A DNA stretch of 64,000 nucleotides, taken from contig NZ_JAIUDA010000001.1 of NCBI RefSeq assembly GCF_020179835.1, positions 124,001 through 188,000 on the forward strand. Reading direction: 5' to 3'. This DNA comes from Pantoea sp. alder81. GTDB taxonomy: Bacteria; Pseudomonadota; Gammaproteobacteria; Enterobacterales; Enterobacteriaceae. The translations under genes were made by a program, and so were the position numbers. Shown one piece after another: positions 8,866 through 19,145 of the stretch (positions are counted from its first letter, which is position 1; every line of letters starts with the position of its first letter). The notes under the pieces were generated by a model. It had not been told where the DNA came from, did no database searches, and saw nothing but the letters and a program-made list of their open reading frames with translations.

Positions 8866-10338
8866 TTAACGCAAATCGTCCTGCTGGAACCCATATCCCT
8901 CATCCTGCTTCACAAAGCTCAGGCGATGAGTAATACACTGCGGCGCATCTTCGGCATGGTGTGAGACAAACAGTAACTGAGTCCGTCCCTCACCAATCAG
9001 CACATCAACAAAGCGGCGCACCAGCTGGCGGTTAATCGGATCCAGCCCCTGCAATGGTTCATCGAGAATCAGCAGGGTAGGATGTTTGACCAGCGCACGG
9101 GCAATCAACACCAACCGCTGTTGTCCCCATGACAAACCGTGGAACGGCGCATCGGCCAGATGATTATCCATGCCAAGTAAAGCCAGCCACTGCCGCGCCA
9201 GCGCTTTCTGCCGGTCCGAAGCGGGTTGATACAAACCAATCGAATCGAAAAAGCCGGACAGCACCACGGTGCGTACGTTACAGCTGACACGGTAATCGAG
9301 ATGCAAACTGCTGCTGACGTAGCCGATGTGCTGCTTGATGTCCCAAATGGTTTCACCGCTACCGCGACGAATACCAAACAGCGTCAAATCATTACTGTAG
9401 CCTTGCGGATGATCGCCGGTCACCAGACTCAACAGAGTGGATTTACCCGCGCCGTTGGGTCCCACGATTTGCCAGTGCTCACCAGGATTCACCTGCCAGC
9501 TCAGCCCATCGATCACCGCTTTATCGTTATACGACACCACGCCATTACGCAAAATCACGCGCGGTGCATCTTCCGCCAGCTGCGGCAACTGATCTGGCGC
9601 ATCGGCTTCCGGCAATGCCATGCCATCAAGCTTTTCGCTGTGCGCCAGCTGCGCCACCAGCGCTTCTGCCAGAATCGCCTGACGTTCACCGACGTGGGTG
9701 AGGGTGCACTCAGCGAGCACACCGACTTGTTGCACAAAGTCAGGAATATCGTCAAAGCGGTTGAGAACCAGCACCACGCTGAAGCCATGCTGGTGAAGAT
9801 CGCTCAGCGTCTCCGCCAGGCTGGCGCGCGAGGCGACATCTAACCCATCGAAAGGCTCATCGAGAATCAATAAATCCGGCTGCGCCATCAGCGCCTGACA
9901 CAGCAAGGTTTTGCGGGTTTCGCCGGTGGAGAGGTATTTGAAGCGACGATCGAGCAGGTAAGTGATACCAAACTGCTGCGCCAGCGCCTGACAGCGCGCC
10001 TCATCTTTCACTTCATCCTGAATAATCTGTGCGGCGGTGCGACCGGTATCGTCTTCGCCTTCACTCAGCAGATCGGTATTGTTGCGTTCCCACTCCTGCG
10101 CCACCAGCTTTTGCAACTGTTCCAGCGAGAGGCGCGTGCGGCGTTGAAAGTCCTGCGTAACCGTGCCTTTCCCCGGCGAGAGTTCACCAGAAAGTGCGCG
10201 CGCCAGTGAGGATTTGCCGCTGCCGTTGGCGCCGACAAAGGCCCAGCTTTCGCCGCTATTGAGAGTCAGATCGTTAAGGGACAGTGCTCGGGTGTCGCTA
10301 AGGTGAAATATGCCTTGCGAAATTTGCAATGAAGCCAT
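8866..10338 (-). CDS. modF: ModF, twin-cassette ABC ATPase of the molybdate locus
   Basis: A 490-residue soluble protein, the length of E. coli ModF (once called photorepair protein PhrA), whose exact role in molybdate physiology is unclear. Two ABC ATPase cassettes in tandem: the first with Walker A GANGSGKSS, signature LSTGETRK and Walker B LLILDEPFDGLD; the second with GPNGAGKST, LSWGQQR and LLILDEPLQGLD. There are no membrane segments. It follows modE by 76 bp on the same strand, as in the E. coli modEF operon. Its stop codon is embedded in the last unit of the tandem repeat array. Confidence 0.95.
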   Translation of the reverse strand: MASLQISQGIFHLSDTRALSLNDLTLNSGESWAFVGANGSGKSSLARALSGELSPGKGTVTQDFQRRTRLSLEQLQKLVAQEWERNNTDLLSEGEDDTGRTAAQIIQDEVKDEARCQALAQQFGITYLLDRRFKYLSTGETRKTLLCQALMAQPDLLILDEPFDGLDVASRASLAETLSDLHQHGFSVVLVLNRFDDIPDFVQQVGVLAECTLTHVGERQAILAEALVAQLAHSEKLDGMALPEADAPDQLPQLAEDAPRVILRNGVVSYNDKAVIDGLSWQVNPGEHWQIVGPNGAGKSTLLSLVTGDHPQGYSNDLTLFGIRRGSGETIWDIKQHIGYVSSSLHLDYRVSCNVRTVVLSGFFDSIGLYQPASDRQKALARQWLALLGMDNHLADAPFHGLSWGQQRLVLIARALVKHPTLLILDEPLQGLDPINRQLVRRFVDVLIGEGRTQLLFVSHHAEDAPQCITHRLSFVKQDEGYGFQQDDLR

Positions 10339-10414
10339 GATTCATTCCGTTTTATGCATCGTGTTACTCAGTTGTAGCGAGCGACGCAGACGAAGTCAAA
10401 TCATGGCCTGGATT

Positions 10415-11197
10415 TCAGAGCAGTGTGGCAATGATGGCATGTTCAGCATTAAAACTGGCGGTCACGCTGTCGCCTGGCTGCAGATTCTGCTGTTGCACCT
10501 GAGCATTATTCATCGTTGCGCACAGGGTTTCACCGCTCGGCAATGTCATCAACACTTCGCTAACCTGTTCACCGGGCTCGATCGCGCTGATCGTCACCTG
10601 CAATTGATTATCGCTGTTTACCGCATCACGGCTCACCTGAATCCACGGGGCTTTAATCAGCACCAGCACCTCTTTGCCGCTGTCGAGCTGCAGACGTTCG
10701 GCACTGCGTTCGGTGATCGCCACCTGCAAACGAGTGACGCCATCGGCCAGCTGAACCTCAATATGCTGCTGCACCTGATGGTGATCGCGCGCCATCACGG
10801 TGCCAAACAGCTGATTGCGCGCACTGGTTTGCAGTGAGAAGCGGGCAATGGCTGCCAGTAAGCTGTCGAGCGGCAGGCTGTCGTTTTGCAGCGCATCAAA
10901 AGCTTTCTGCTGGATCTGCTCCATCAGGTGAAACAGCTGAATCAGACGCTCGCCATAGCGCGTCAGCTGCGCGCCGCCGCCGCCTTTGCCTCCGGTGGCG
11001 CGGTCGACTAAGGTTTGATCAGCCATCTGATTCATATCGTTGATGGCGTCCCAGGCACTTTTGTAGCTGATGCCCGCTAATTTAGCGCCCTGGCTGATGG
11101 AGCCGGTTTCCTGCACGCGTTTCAGCAGTTCGATGCGGCGTGGGTCGGCAAACAGCTTCTGCTGAAGACGAATGTGAAGAGAAAGTTCTGCCTGCAT
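10415..11197 (-). CDS. modE: Molybdate-responsive transcriptional regulator ModE
   Basis: A 260-residue DNA-binding dimer that senses molybdate, represses modABC and activates Moco and molybdoenzyme genes. The N-terminal winged helix-turn-helix (about residues 20-80, GSISQGAKLAGISYKSAWDAI) is followed by the TGGKGGGGAQLT wing and, after residue 120, two Mop-like (TOBE) molybdate-binding domains. Divergent from acrZ and modABC. Two sites of the ModE type are visible in this window, before modA and before moaA. Confidence 0.96.
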   Translation of the reverse strand: MQAELSLHIRLQQKLFADPRRIELLKRVQETGSISQGAKLAGISYKSAWDAINDMNQMADQTLVDRATGGKGGGGAQLTRYGERLIQLFHLMEQIQQKAFDALQNDSLPLDSLLAAIARFSLQTSARNQLFGTVMARDHHQVQQHIEVQLADGVTRLQVAITERSAERLQLDSGKEVLVLIKAPWIQVSRDAVNSDNQLQVTISAIEPGEQVSEVLMTLPSGETLCATMNNAQVQQQNLQPGDSVTASFNAEHAIIATLL

Positions 11198-11314
11198 GTC
11201 AGCTCCTTAAGTGAGTACGACAAGTGTAAGGCCAAAAGTAAAAGCACGAAAAGGGCAGTGCGTTTTTTTCCCTAACCGTTACAATCACTTTTTTATTTTC
11301 TGCGTGAGGTTTCC

Positions 11315-11473
11315 ATGCTGGAACTGCTTAAAAGCCTGGCTGTGGCTGTCATCATGGTGCCAATTGTGATGGCCATTATGCTCGGTCTGATTTACGGCCT
11401 GGGTGAAGTGTTCAACGTCATCTCCAAATTTGGCCGCCGCGACGATCGTCCTGCCAACAGCTCGCAACACTGA
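11315..11473 (+). CDS. acrZ: AcrZ, small AcrAB-TolC-associated membrane protein
   Basis: A 52-residue single-pass inner-membrane protein starting [16 protein letters not shown] and continuing with [14 protein letters not shown], matching E. coli AcrZ (YbhT) closely. AcrZ binds AcrB and alters export of some substrates. Residues 8-30 form the helix, with the conserved proline that bends it near residue 16; the tail is polar ([10 protein letters not shown]). TGAGG lies upstream of the ATG. It sits between modE and modA exactly as in E. coli and is followed by its own terminator. Confidence 0.93.
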   Translation: MLELLKSLAVAVIMVPIVMAIMLGLIYGLGEVFNVISKFGRRDDRPANSSQH

Positions 11474-11481
11474 TTTTATAA

Positions 11482-11507
11482 GCGCCCGCACTCAGCGGGC
11501 GTTTTTT
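11482..11507 (+). terminator. Rho-independent terminator of acrZ
   Basis: Stem CGCCCGC / GCGGGCG with loop ACTCA followed by six T residues, 9 nt after the acrZ stop. It insulates the modA promoter. Confidence 0.88.
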
Positions 11508-11562
11508 CTTTAACTTCCCTTCAATCCTGCCGATATTAAGTTCATGACAGCATTTGTTCCTA

Positions 11563-11586
11563 CGTTGTATTATCTAATATATAACG
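11563..11586. promoter_or_regulatory. ModE box at the modABC promoter
   Basis: CGTTGTAT, 8 bp, ATATAACG: an imperfect palindrome of the ModE type (CGTTATAT-N8-ATATAACG), located 17 bp upstream of the modA start. Expected role: repression of molybdate uptake when ModE-molybdate is bound. Confidence 0.88.
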
Positions 11587-11602
11587 TAACAAGGAGTAAA
11601 AA

Positions 11603-12376
11603 ATGCTGAAAATCAATTACCGCTGGGCTGCTGTTACCGTACTGACTGTTTCTATGGCGGGTCACGCCGTGGCTGCAGAGAAGATCACCGTGTTCGCTGC
11701 GGCATCGTTAACCAATGCAATGCAGGATATTGCCACGCAATATCAGAAAAAAAGCGGCGTTGAAGTGGTCTCGTCCTTCGCCTCTTCATCCACCCTGGCA
11801 CGCCAGATCGAACAAGGTGCGCCGGCCGATCTGTTTATCTCTGCTGACCAGCAGTGGATGGACTATGCGGTGGATAAAAAGAGTGTGGTGGAAAATACGC
11901 GCTACACGCTGCTGGGCAATGATTTAGTGCTGGTGGCACCGAAGAGTGAAAGCGCAAAAGCGGTGACCATCGATGCAAAAACTGACTGGAAAAGTTTGCT
12001 GAAAGGCGAACGTCTGGCGGTGGGCGATCCGGATCATGTTCCGGCTGGGATTTACGCCAAAGAAGCCCTGCAAAAGCTGGGCGCCTGGGATACCGTGTCG
12101 CCGCAGCTGGCGCCAGCCAACAACGTCCGTGCCGCACTGGCGCTGGTCGAACGCAATGAATCACCGTACGGCATCGTTTACGGTTCTGATGCGGTTGCCA
12201 GTGACAAAGTGCAGGTGGTAGGACGCTTCCCGGAGGATAGCCACAAACCAGTGGAATATCCGATGGCGGTCGTTAAAGAGCATCAGAACGCAACGGTAGA
12301 GGCCTTCTACAAGTACTTACAGGGGCCGGACGCCGCTGCAGTGTTTAAACAGTATGGATTTGCGCCGAAGAAATGA
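11603..12376 (+). CDS. modA: Periplasmic molybdate-binding protein
   Basis: Substrate-binding subunit of the high-affinity molybdate ABC transporter. 257 residues, equal to E. coli ModA. A signal peptide of about 24 residues ends at GHAVAA. The mature protein starts with EKITVFAAASLTNAMQDI, whose Ser and the later SFASSSTLARQIEQGAPADLF contribute to the oxyanion site in the family. AAGGAG precedes the ATG. The stop overlaps the modB start (ATGA). Confidence 0.97.
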   Translation: MLKINYRWAAVTVLTVSMAGHAVAAEKITVFAAASLTNAMQDIATQYQKKSGVEVVSSFASSSTLARQIEQGAPADLFISADQQWMDYAVDKKSVVENTRYTLLGNDLVLVAPKSESAKAVTIDAKTDWKSLLKGERLAVGDPDHVPAGIYAKEALQKLGAWDTVSPQLAPANNVRAALALVERNESPYGIVYGSDAVASDKVQVVGRFPEDSHKPVEYPMAVVKEHQNATVEAFYKYLQGPDAAAVFKQYGFAPKK

Positions 12377-13065
12377 TACTCAGTGATCCCGAATGGCAGG
12401 CCGTTTTTCTCAGCTTAAAAGTTTCCAGCGTAGCGGTGCTGTTTAGCTTGCCGTTTGGCATCATGATGGCCTGGATTCTGGCGCGTTGCCGGTTTCCGGG
12501 CAAAACTCTGCTCGATAGCGTCATTCATCTGCCGCTTGTTTTACCGCCGGTGGTGGTGGGGTATCTGTTGCTGATTGCATTAGGTCGGCGCGGATTTATC
12601 GGCGAGTGGCTTTACGACTGGTTTGGCTTCACCTTTGCCTTTAGCTGGCAGGGCGCGGTGTTGGCTTCGGCAGTGATGGCGTTTCCGTTGATGGTGCGTG
12701 CGATTCGCCTCGCGCTGGAAGCCGTGGACACCAAACTGGAGCAGGCGGCGCGCACGCTGGGTGCCGGTCGCTGGCGGGTATTTTTCACTATTACCCTGCC
12801 GCTGACGCTGCCCGGTATCATTGTTGGCACCGTTTTGGCCTTCGCCCGCTCATTAGGTGAGTTTGGCGCAACGATTACCTTCGTCTCGAATATTCCCGGC
12901 GAGACGCGCACCATCCCCTCCGCGATGTTTACCCTGATTGAAACGCCCGGTGCAGAAGGCACCGCCGCCCGCTTGTGTGCGGTGGCGATTGCGCTGGCGC
13001 TGTTATCGCTGGTGGCTTCCGAGCTGCTGGCTCGTTGGGGCCGCAAGCGGTTAGGGGCAGCCTGA
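12373..13065 (+). CDS. modB: Molybdate ABC transporter permease
   Basis: Inner-membrane permease subunit, 230 residues, with five predicted hydrophobic helices. The EAA loop that docks the ATPase is visible as [21 protein letters not shown]. The ATG overlaps modA by 4 nt and the TGA overlaps the modC ATG by one base, so modABC is translated as a coupled operon. Confidence 0.97.
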   Translation: MILSDPEWQAVFLSLKVSSVAVLFSLPFGIMMAWILARCRFPGKTLLDSVIHLPLVLPPVVVGYLLLIALGRRGFIGEWLYDWFGFTFAFSWQGAVLASAVMAFPLMVRAIRLALEAVDTKLEQAARTLGAGRWRVFFTITLPLTLPGIIVGTVLAFARSLGEFGATITFVSNIPGETRTIPSAMFTLIETPGAEGTAARLCAVAIALALLSLVASELLARWGRKRLGAA

Positions 13066-14123
13066 TGCTTAATCTCAATATTTCCCAGTTGCTGGGCGAT
13101 CACCAACTGGACGTCAACGTGCAGATCCCCGGCAGCGGCATTACCGCGATCTTCGGTGTGTCTGGCGCGGGCAAAACCTCGTTAATTAACGCGATTGGCG
13201 GTTTAACACAACCGCAAAGCGGCCAGATTCAGCTAAACGATCGTCTGCTTTTCGATTCGGCCACGCAGGTCAATCTGCCACCGGAAAAGCGTCGCATCGG
13301 CTACGTGTTCCAGGATGCACGGCTGTTCCCGCATTATCGGGTACGTGGCAATCTGCAATATGGCATGGCGGCGGCGATGAAGCCGCAGTTCAACGCGCTG
13401 GTGGCGCTGCTCGGTCTTGAGCCGCTGCTGACTCGCTTCCCGGCCTCGCTGTCAGGCGGCGAGAAACAGCGCGTGGCGATTGGTCGCGCACTGCTTAGTG
13501 CGCCAGACATTTTATTGATGGATGAGCCGCTGGCGTCACTGGACTTGCCACGCAAACGCGAACTGATGCCGTATCTGCAAAAGCTGGCGAAACAGATCGA
13601 GATTCCGATTCTTTACGTGTCGCACAGTCTGGATGAAATTCTGCAACTGGCCGAGAACGTGCTGGTGCTCGACAGCGGCAAAGTCAAAGCCTTTGGTTCG
13701 CTGGAGAAGGTGTGGAGCAGTGCGGCCATGCGGCCATGGCTGCCGGTTGCCGATCGCAGTAGCGTGCTGCGGGTGCAGGTGCTGGAGCAGCATCCCGATT
13801 ATCCGATGACGGCACTGTCTTTGGGCGATCAACATATTTGGGTCAGCCGGGTTAACCAGCCGCTGAAAACGGCACTGCGCATTCGTATCGCGTCCGGGGA
13901 TGTGTCGCTGGCCTTGCAGCCACCGCAGAACACCTCGGTACGCAATATCCTGCCTGCTCAGGTGGTCGAGTTATTAGAAATTGACGATCAGGTGGAAGTG
14001 AAGCTGCGTATTGGCATTAGCGAGCTTTGGGCGCGGATTTCGCCCTGGGCGCGTGATGAATTGGGCATTCGGCCGGATCAGTGGCTGTATGCGCAAATTA
14101 AGAGCGTGGCGATCACGGCGTAA
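13065..14123 (+). CDS. modC: Molybdate ABC transporter ATPase
   Basis: ATP-hydrolysing subunit that drives molybdate import through ModB. 352 residues, the E. coli length. Walker A is GVSGAGKTS, the signature [15 protein letters not shown], Walker [12 protein letters not shown], with the H-loop in YVSHSLDEI. The C-terminal third is a Mop (TOBE) domain that may bind molybdate or tungstate. An in-frame extension upstream exists, but ATG 13065 fits the family N-terminus ([11 protein letters not shown]) and overlaps the modB stop by one base. Confidence 0.97.
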   Translation: MLNLNISQLLGDHQLDVNVQIPGSGITAIFGVSGAGKTSLINAIGGLTQPQSGQIQLNDRLLFDSATQVNLPPEKRRIGYVFQDARLFPHYRVRGNLQYGMAAAMKPQFNALVALLGLEPLLTRFPASLSGGEKQRVAIGRALLSAPDILLMDEPLASLDLPRKRELMPYLQKLAKQIEIPILYVSHSLDEILQLAENVLVLDSGKVKAFGSLEKVWSSAAMRPWLPVADRSSVLRVQVLEQHPDYPMTALSLGDQHIWVSRVNQPLKTALRIRIASGDVSLALQPPQNTSVRNILPAQVVELLEIDDQVEVKLRIGISELWARISPWARDELGIRPDQWLYAQIKSVAITA

Positions 14124-14138
14124 TCAACGGAGTCATTT

Positions 14139-14166
14139 GTAGGGTGCGTATTGATACGCACCCTCT
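14139..14166. repeat. GTAGGG palindromic repeat between modC and ybhA
   Basis: Perfect hairpin GGGTGCGTAT-TG-ATACGCACCC (14142-14163) preceded by GTA, in the gap between two convergent genes. Same frame as the other copies but with a TAT/ATA base to the stem. No T-tract, so not a standard terminator. Confidence 0.85.
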
Positions 14167-14177
14167 ATATCAAAGGG

Positions 14178-14996
14178 TTACAGAACCTCTTGATAAATCA
14201 CTTCGGCAATACCCGGTTCCAGATTGGTGCCAATCACTTTTTTGGCGCGCGCTTTAATGGCGTCATCAGCATTGCCCATCGCCACACCTAAGCCCACCTG
14301 TTCCAGCATGCTCAGGTCATTGTAGTTATCACCGAACGCCAGCACGTCTTGCATGCTAAAGCCCTGACTTTCAACCCATTGCGCCAGACGCTTGCCTTTG
14401 CTGTTGCCTGCCTGCGCGATATCCACCTGATCGTGCCATGACCATTCACATGCCAGCCCGAGTTCGGCTTCGGTGCGCTCAGCAAACTGCTGCAGTGCGC
14501 GCGTGTCAGGATGGGAGAGGGCAAACTTCCAAATGGATTGCGCATCCAGCGCTGCCTGCGCCAGGCTTGGCACCTGCAGGAACAGGGGACGCTGCGCTTC
14601 CGGCAGAGATTGTGCCCAGTTCAGGGTGCGCGTCACGTGGCCAGTGGGTTCCTGATACAGCATGGCATCATCGACATACAGCAGCCCGTGAATGTTCTCC
14701 TGATCGAGCATCTCAATGACGCGGGTCGCCTGGCTTTTCTCCAGTGGATCGGATGCGAGCACCTTCTTCGCTGCATAATCGTACAAGTAGGTCCCATTAC
14801 AGCAGATTGCGGGTGTATCCAACTGCAGCGCCTGATAAAAAGGATGAATCGCGCAGTGGTGGCGACCGGTGACGATCAATACTTTGACACCCGCCTGTTG
14901 CGCGCGGGCAAGCGCTTCGATCGATTCAGGTAAGATGGTTTTTGTGGGGGTCAGCAGGGTGCCGTCGAGGTCAAGGGCGATTACGCGGTAGCTCAT
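14178..14996 (-). CDS. ybhA: HAD-family phosphatase YbhA (pyridoxal phosphate phosphatase)
   Basis: 272 residues, the length of E. coli YbhA, a Cof-type HAD hydrolase active on pyridoxal phosphate and some sugar phosphates. Motif I is ALDLDGTLL with nucleophile Asp9; motif II is in VLIVTGRHH; motif IV is DVLAFGDNYNDLSML. The C2-type cap domain lies between. Convergent with modC. Confidence 0.93.
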   Translation of the reverse strand: MSYRVIALDLDGTLLTPTKTILPESIEALARAQQAGVKVLIVTGRHHCAIHPFYQALQLDTPAICCNGTYLYDYAAKKVLASDPLEKSQATRVIEMLDQENIHGLLYVDDAMLYQEPTGHVTRTLNWAQSLPEAQRPLFLQVPSLAQAALDAQSIWKFALSHPDTRALQQFAERTEAELGLACEWSWHDQVDIAQAGNSKGKRLAQWVESQGFSMQDVLAFGDNYNDLSMLEQVGLGVAMGNADDAIKARAKKVIGTNLEPGIAEVIYQEVL

Positions 14997-15145
14997 TACA
15001 CTTTCCGTCCGGGAGTTAGCAAAGCATTGAGTCTACACCCGGCAGCGGCCCTGAGACAAAAAACAGGGCACAAATGAATCCAGCGCGGCAAAATGAAACG
15101 CGCTACAGTTATCCCTTTCATCAGGCAGCGAATAAGGAAAACCGC

Positions 15146-16141
15146 ATGAAACAAGTCGTGTATACCGCCAGTCCCGAGAGCCAGCAGATCCATGCATGGC
15201 AGTTGCAGGAAGATGGCGCACTGACGTTATTGCAGGTCACGGATGTGGCCGGCCAGGTGCAGCCGATGGTGGTGAGCCCGAAGAAAGATTTCCTCTACGT
15301 CGGCGTCCGTCCTAATTTTCGCGTGCTGGCGTATCGCATTGCGGCCGACGGTTCCCTGAGTCTGGCCGGTGAAGCGCCACTGCCAGGCAGCCCAACCCAC
15401 ATCTCCACCGACCGCCAGGGCAAATATATTTTCTGCGGTTCTTACAACGATGCGTGTGTCAGCATCAGCCCGATTGACAGTGAAGGTTTGCCGCAAGCCC
15501 CAAGTCAGGTGATTGGCGGAATGGATGGCTGCCACTCAGCCAATATCGATCTCGGCAATCAGACGCTGTTTGTGCCAGCACTGAAGCAGGATCGTATCTG
15601 CCTGTTCCAGCTGAATGCGGATGGCACTCTGGCGCCGCGCGAGCAGGCGCAGGTCACCACGGTCGAAGGTGCAGGCCCGCGCCATATGGCATTCCATCCG
15701 AATGGTGCTTACGGCTATGTGGTAAATGAACTCGACAGCACCGTAGATGTCTGGGCATTGAACAACGTGCACGGTCAGGTTGAGCGCGTGCAGAGTCTGG
15801 ATATGATGCCGAAAGATTTCAGCGATACGCGCTGGGCGGCCGATATCCATATCACGCCAGACGGCCGTTTCCTCTACGCCTGTGACCGCACCAGCAGCAC
15901 CATTACCGCGTTTAGTATCAGCGAAGATGGCTCAGTGTTAGCGATCGAAGGTTACCAGCCGACCGAAACTCAGCCGCGAGGCTTCAATATCGATAACAGT
16001 GGTCAGTATCTGGTGGCGGCAGGGCAGAAGTCGCATCATATCGAAGTGTACAAGATTGCCGATCGCGGTCTGTTGCAACCGCTGGCGCGTTACGCAGTGG
16101 GACAGGGCCCGATGTGGGTGGTGATCCACGCACTGGATTGA
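15146..16141 (+). CDS. pgl: 6-phosphogluconolactonase, beta-propeller type
   Basis: Hydrolyses 6-phosphogluconolactone in the oxidative pentose phosphate pathway. 331 residues, equal to E. coli Pgl (YbhE), a seven-bladed propeller of the lactonase family. Family blocks seen: [42 protein letters not shown] and the C-terminal GQGPMWVV. A longer reading from 15074 is possible, but ATG 15146 ([14 protein letters not shown]) matches the family start and has an AAGGA site. Divergent from ybhA. Confidence 0.95.
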   Translation: MKQVVYTASPESQQIHAWQLQEDGALTLLQVTDVAGQVQPMVVSPKKDFLYVGVRPNFRVLAYRIAADGSLSLAGEAPLPGSPTHISTDRQGKYIFCGSYNDACVSISPIDSEGLPQAPSQVIGGMDGCHSANIDLGNQTLFVPALKQDRICLFQLNADGTLAPREQAQVTTVEGAGPRHMAFHPNGAYGYVVNELDSTVDVWALNNVHGQVERVQSLDMMPKDFSDTRWAADIHITPDGRFLYACDRTSSTITAFSISEDGSVLAIEGYQPTETQPRGFNIDNSGQYLVAAGQKSHHIEVYKIADRGLLQPLARYAVGQGPMWVVIHALD

Positions 16142-16158
16142 TTTGAATACATGATAAG

Positions 16159-16184
16159 AAACGGCGCCTGTTGGCGCCGTTTTT
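16159..16184. terminator. Bidirectional terminator between pgl and ybhB
   Basis: Stem AAACGGCGCC / GGCGCCGTTT with loop TGTT and T-tract; A-tract on the other side serves ybhB. Confidence 0.88.
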
Positions 16185-16186
16185 GA

Positions 16187-16663
16187 TCAGGAGTATTTCA
16201 CCGTAATCGAGGCACTCGCCAGCGCGTGGAAGTGCACATTAAAACCAACCATCGCGCCGCTCGCACCTTCATCCACATCGATTTTGTCCACATCCATCGC
16301 GTGTACCGTAAAGATGTAGCGATGCGGATCACCTTGTGGCGGCGCTGCGCCACCGTAGCCGGTTTGACCGAAGTCAGTGCGGGTTTGAATCGCGCCCTGC
16401 GGCAGTTCGACCACGCCTGAACCGGAACCTTGTGGCAGCTCGGAGACTTCAGCCGGAATATTTGCCACTACCCAGTGCCACCAGCCAGAACCGGTGGGTG
16501 CATCTGGATCAAAGCAGGTTACAACAAAACTCTTCGTTCCTGCAGGCACTTCATCCCACGCCAAATGTGGCGACAGATTATCACCCTGACGTCCCATCCC
16601 ATTGAAAACGTGGCGTTCGGGCATTTTATCGCCGTCTTTAAAATCCTGGCTAACTACGCGCAT
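16187..16663 (-). CDS. ybhB: YbhB, PEBP/Raf-kinase-inhibitor-like protein
   Basis: 158-residue cytoplasmic protein of the phosphatidylethanolamine-binding protein family, function in bacteria unclear. The family ligand-binding motif is seen as CFDPDAPTGSGWWHWVV and the later YGGAAPPQGDPHRYIFTVHA. Same position (pgl-ybhB-bioA) as in E. coli. Confidence 0.93.
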   Translation of the reverse strand: MRVVSQDFKDGDKMPERHVFNGMGRQGDNLSPHLAWDEVPAGTKSFVVTCFDPDAPTGSGWWHWVVANIPAEVSELPQGSGSGVVELPQGAIQTRTDFGQTGYGGAAPPQGDPHRYIFTVHAMDVDKIDVDEGASGAMVGFNVHFHALASASITVKYS

Positions 16664-16733
16664 GACTTCTCCTTTTTCCGTTGTGCAGTGTGTTCCCCAT
16701 CATGGTGGAAAACGCGGGGTACTTCCAGTCAGC

Positions 16734-18026
16734 TTAGGGCAGGAAATGGGCCTCGACGTCTAACGCCGCACGCACTGCCTGGGTTAACTGCGCCAGTTCG
16801 GCTGCAGAAATCAGATAAGGTGGCATCAGATAGATCAGCTTGCCGAACGGACGGATCCACACGCCACGTTCGACAAAGAACTGCTGCAGCGCCGCCATGT
16901 TCACCGATGAACGTGTTTCGATTACACCAATCGCGCCCAGCACTCGCGCATCGGCCACTGCATGATGCTCACGCAACGGCAGCAGCTCACGACGCAGTTG
17001 CTGTTCGATCGCCGCCACCTGCGCGGGCCAGTGACCCTCGTTGATCATCGTCAGGCTCTCTGCCGCCACCGCACAGGCCAGTGGATTGCCCATAAAGGTC
17101 GGGCCATGCATAAAGCAGCCGGCTGCGCTGCGGCTGATGGTATCGGCCACTTCACGCGTGGTCAGCGTGGCGGAAAGCGTCATGGTGCCGCCGGTCAGCG
17201 CTTTGCCGAGGCAGAGAATATCTGGCGTAATCCCGGCGTGTTCACAGGCAAACAGCTTGCCGCTGCGACCAAATCCGGTGGCGATCTCGTCGGCGATCAG
17301 CAGGATGCCATAGCGATCGCATAACTCGCGTACCTGTTGTAGATAGCGCGGATGATAGAAGCGCATGCCGCCCGCACCTTGCACAATCGGTTCAAGGATC
17401 ACAGCGGCAATTTCACGATGATGCATCTCGGCTAAGCGGGCGAAATCTGCGAAGTCCGCTTCGTTCCACTCGTCATCAAAACCGCACTGAGGCGCTTCCG
17501 CAAACAGATGTTCCGGCAGATAGCCGCGCCACAGGCTGTGCATCGAATTTTCCGGATCGCACACTGACATGGCAGCAAAGGTATCACCGTGATAGCCACG
17601 TTTTAACGTCAGGAATTTTTGGCGCGTTTCACCGCGTCCCAGCCAGTACTGCAACGCCATTTTCATCGACACTTCGACGGCAATCGACCCCGAATCGGCG
17701 AGGAACACGCACTCCAGTGCCTCAGGGGTCATTTCGACCAGTTGGCGGCTTAACGCCACCGCCGCTGGATGGGTAATGCCGCCGAACATCACGTGGGACA
17801 TCTGTGACATTTGCTGCGTCAGCGCCTGATTCAGACGCGGATGGTTATAGCCGTGAATCGCTGCCCACCACGACGACATACCGTCGACCAGTTCACGTCC
17901 ATCCGCCAACTGGAGCTGGCAACCGTGCGCTGCCACCACCGGATAACAGGGCAGTGGATCGCGCGTTGACGTGTAGGGATGCCAGATATGCTGGCGGTCA
18001 AAGTTGAGGTCGTCTTGGGTGAACAT
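16734..18026 (-). CDS. bioA: Adenosylmethionine-8-amino-7-oxononanoate aminotransferase
   Basis: PLP enzyme that converts KAPA to DAPA using S-adenosylmethionine as amino donor. 430 residues. Seen: WHPYTS near the N-terminus, the [19 protein letters not shown] block with the PLP-contacting Asp, and the Schiff-base Lys in [14 protein letters not shown]. Transcribed divergently from bioBFCD across the shared BirA operator. The start ATG lies close to the operator and lacks an obvious ribosome site. Confidence 0.97.
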   Translation of the reverse strand: MFTQDDLNFDRQHIWHPYTSTRDPLPCYPVVAAHGCQLQLADGRELVDGMSSWWAAIHGYNHPRLNQALTQQMSQMSHVMFGGITHPAAVALSRQLVEMTPEALECVFLADSGSIAVEVSMKMALQYWLGRGETRQKFLTLKRGYHGDTFAAMSVCDPENSMHSLWRGYLPEHLFAEAPQCGFDDEWNEADFADFARLAEMHHREIAAVILEPIVQGAGGMRFYHPRYLQQVRELCDRYGILLIADEIATGFGRSGKLFACEHAGITPDILCLGKALTGGTMTLSATLTTREVADTISRSAAGCFMHGPTFMGNPLACAVAAESLTMINEGHWPAQVAAIEQQLRRELLPLREHHAVADARVLGAIGVIETRSSVNMAALQQFFVERGVWIRPFGKLIYLMPPYLISAAELAQLTQAVRAALDVEAHFLP

Positions 18027-18030
18027 CGAT

Positions 18031-18065
18031 CTTGTAAACCATTTTGAAAAGATTTAGTTTACAAG
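18031..18065. promoter_or_regulatory. BirA operator between bioA and bioB
   Basis: Inverted repeat CTTGTAAAC (18031-18039) and GTTTACAAG (18057-18065) separated by 17 bp including TTTTGAAAAGATTTA, nearly the E. coli bio operator. BirA charged with biotinyl-5'-AMP should bind here as a dimer and shut off both divergent promoters. Confidence 0.93.
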
Positions 18066-18113
18066 TATAACCACGTTAATCGTCGGGATGAACCCCTTTT
18101 TTTGGAGTAAGCA

Positions 18114-19145
18114 ATGGCAAACCGCTGGACACTGACACAAGCCCAGGCTCTGTTCGATAAACCTTTCCTTGAGCTGATGTTCGAAGCGCAGCAAGTTCAC
18201 CGTCAGCATTTTGATCCGCGTCAGGTGCAGGTCAGTACGCTGCTGTCGATCAAAACCGGTGCCTGTCCGGAAGACTGTAAATACTGCCCGCAGAGTGCGC
18301 GCTACAAAACCGGGCTGGAGTCTGAGCGTCTGATGGAAGTCGACGCAGTGTTGGAATCGGCGCGCAAAGCCAAAGCGGCAGGATCGAGCCGATTCTGCAT
18401 GGGCGCCGCGTGGAAAAACCCGCACGAACGTGACATGCCGTACCTCGAACAGATGGTGCAGGGCGTCAAAGCCATGGGCATGGAAACCTGCATGACGCTC
18501 GGCACGCTGGATAACACTCAGGCGGAGCGTCTCGCCACCGCCGGACTGGATTTCTACAACCACAATCTCGACACCTCGCCGGAATTCTACGGCAGCATCA
18601 TCACCACCCGCAGCTATCAGGAACGTCTGGATACGCTGGATAAAGTGCGCGGGGCGGGCATTAAAGTCTGTTCTGGCGGCATCGTTGGTCTGGGTGAAAC
18701 GGTGAAGGATCGTGCTGGCTTACTGGTGCAGTTGGCCAACTTGCCGACACCGCCCGAGAGCGTGCCCATCAACATGCTGGTCAAAGTCAAAGGCACGCCA
18801 TTGGCTGATAACGATGACGTCGAGCCGTTCGACTTTATCCGCACTATCGCCGTGGCGCGCATCATGATGCCATCGTCGCACGTCCGCCTGTCCGCGGGTC
18901 GTGAACAGATGAGCGAACAGACCCAGGCGATGTGCTTCATGGCCGGTGCCAACTCGATTTTCTACGGCTGCAAACTGCTGACTACGCCGAACCCGGAAGA
19001 GGACAAAGATCTGATCCTGTTCCGCAAGCTGGGCCTCAATCCGGAGCATACCGCCACCGCCGCTGGTGACAATGAGCAGCAGTATCAGCTCAGCGAGCAA
19101 CTGGTGTATGCGGATACCGAGCAGTTCTACAACGCGGCGGTGTGA
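18114..19145 (+). CDS. bioB: Biotin synthase
   Basis: Radical-SAM enzyme that inserts sulfur into dethiobiotin. 343 residues. The [4Fe-4S] motif is CPEDCKYC near residue 53; the sacrificial [2Fe-2S] ligands and Arg are in the [17 protein letters not shown] and RLSAGREQ blocks. GGAG precedes the ATG. First gene of bioBFCD, with the bioF start overlapping its stop by one base. Confidence 0.97.
   Translation: MANRWTLTQAQALFDKPFLELMFEAQQVHRQHFDPRQVQVSTLLSIKTGACPEDCKYCPQSARYKTGLESERLMEVDAVLESARKAKAAGSSRFCMGAAWKNPHERDMPYLEQMVQGVKAMGMETCMTLGTLDNTQAERLATAGLDFYNHNLDTSPEFYGSIITTRSYQERLDTLDKVRGAGIKVCSGGIVGLGETVKDRAGLLVQLANLPTPPESVPINMLVKVKGTPLADNDDVEPFDFIRTIAVARIMMPSSHVRLSAGREQMSEQTQAMCFMAGANSIFYGCKLLTTPNPEEDKDLILFRKLGLNPEHTATAAGDNEQQYQLSEQLVYADTEQFYNAAV

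Noticed and set aside
16430..17044. 204-codon plus-strand frame across ybhB and bioA
   Set aside because: Overlaps two well-supported minus-strand genes and has no family features.
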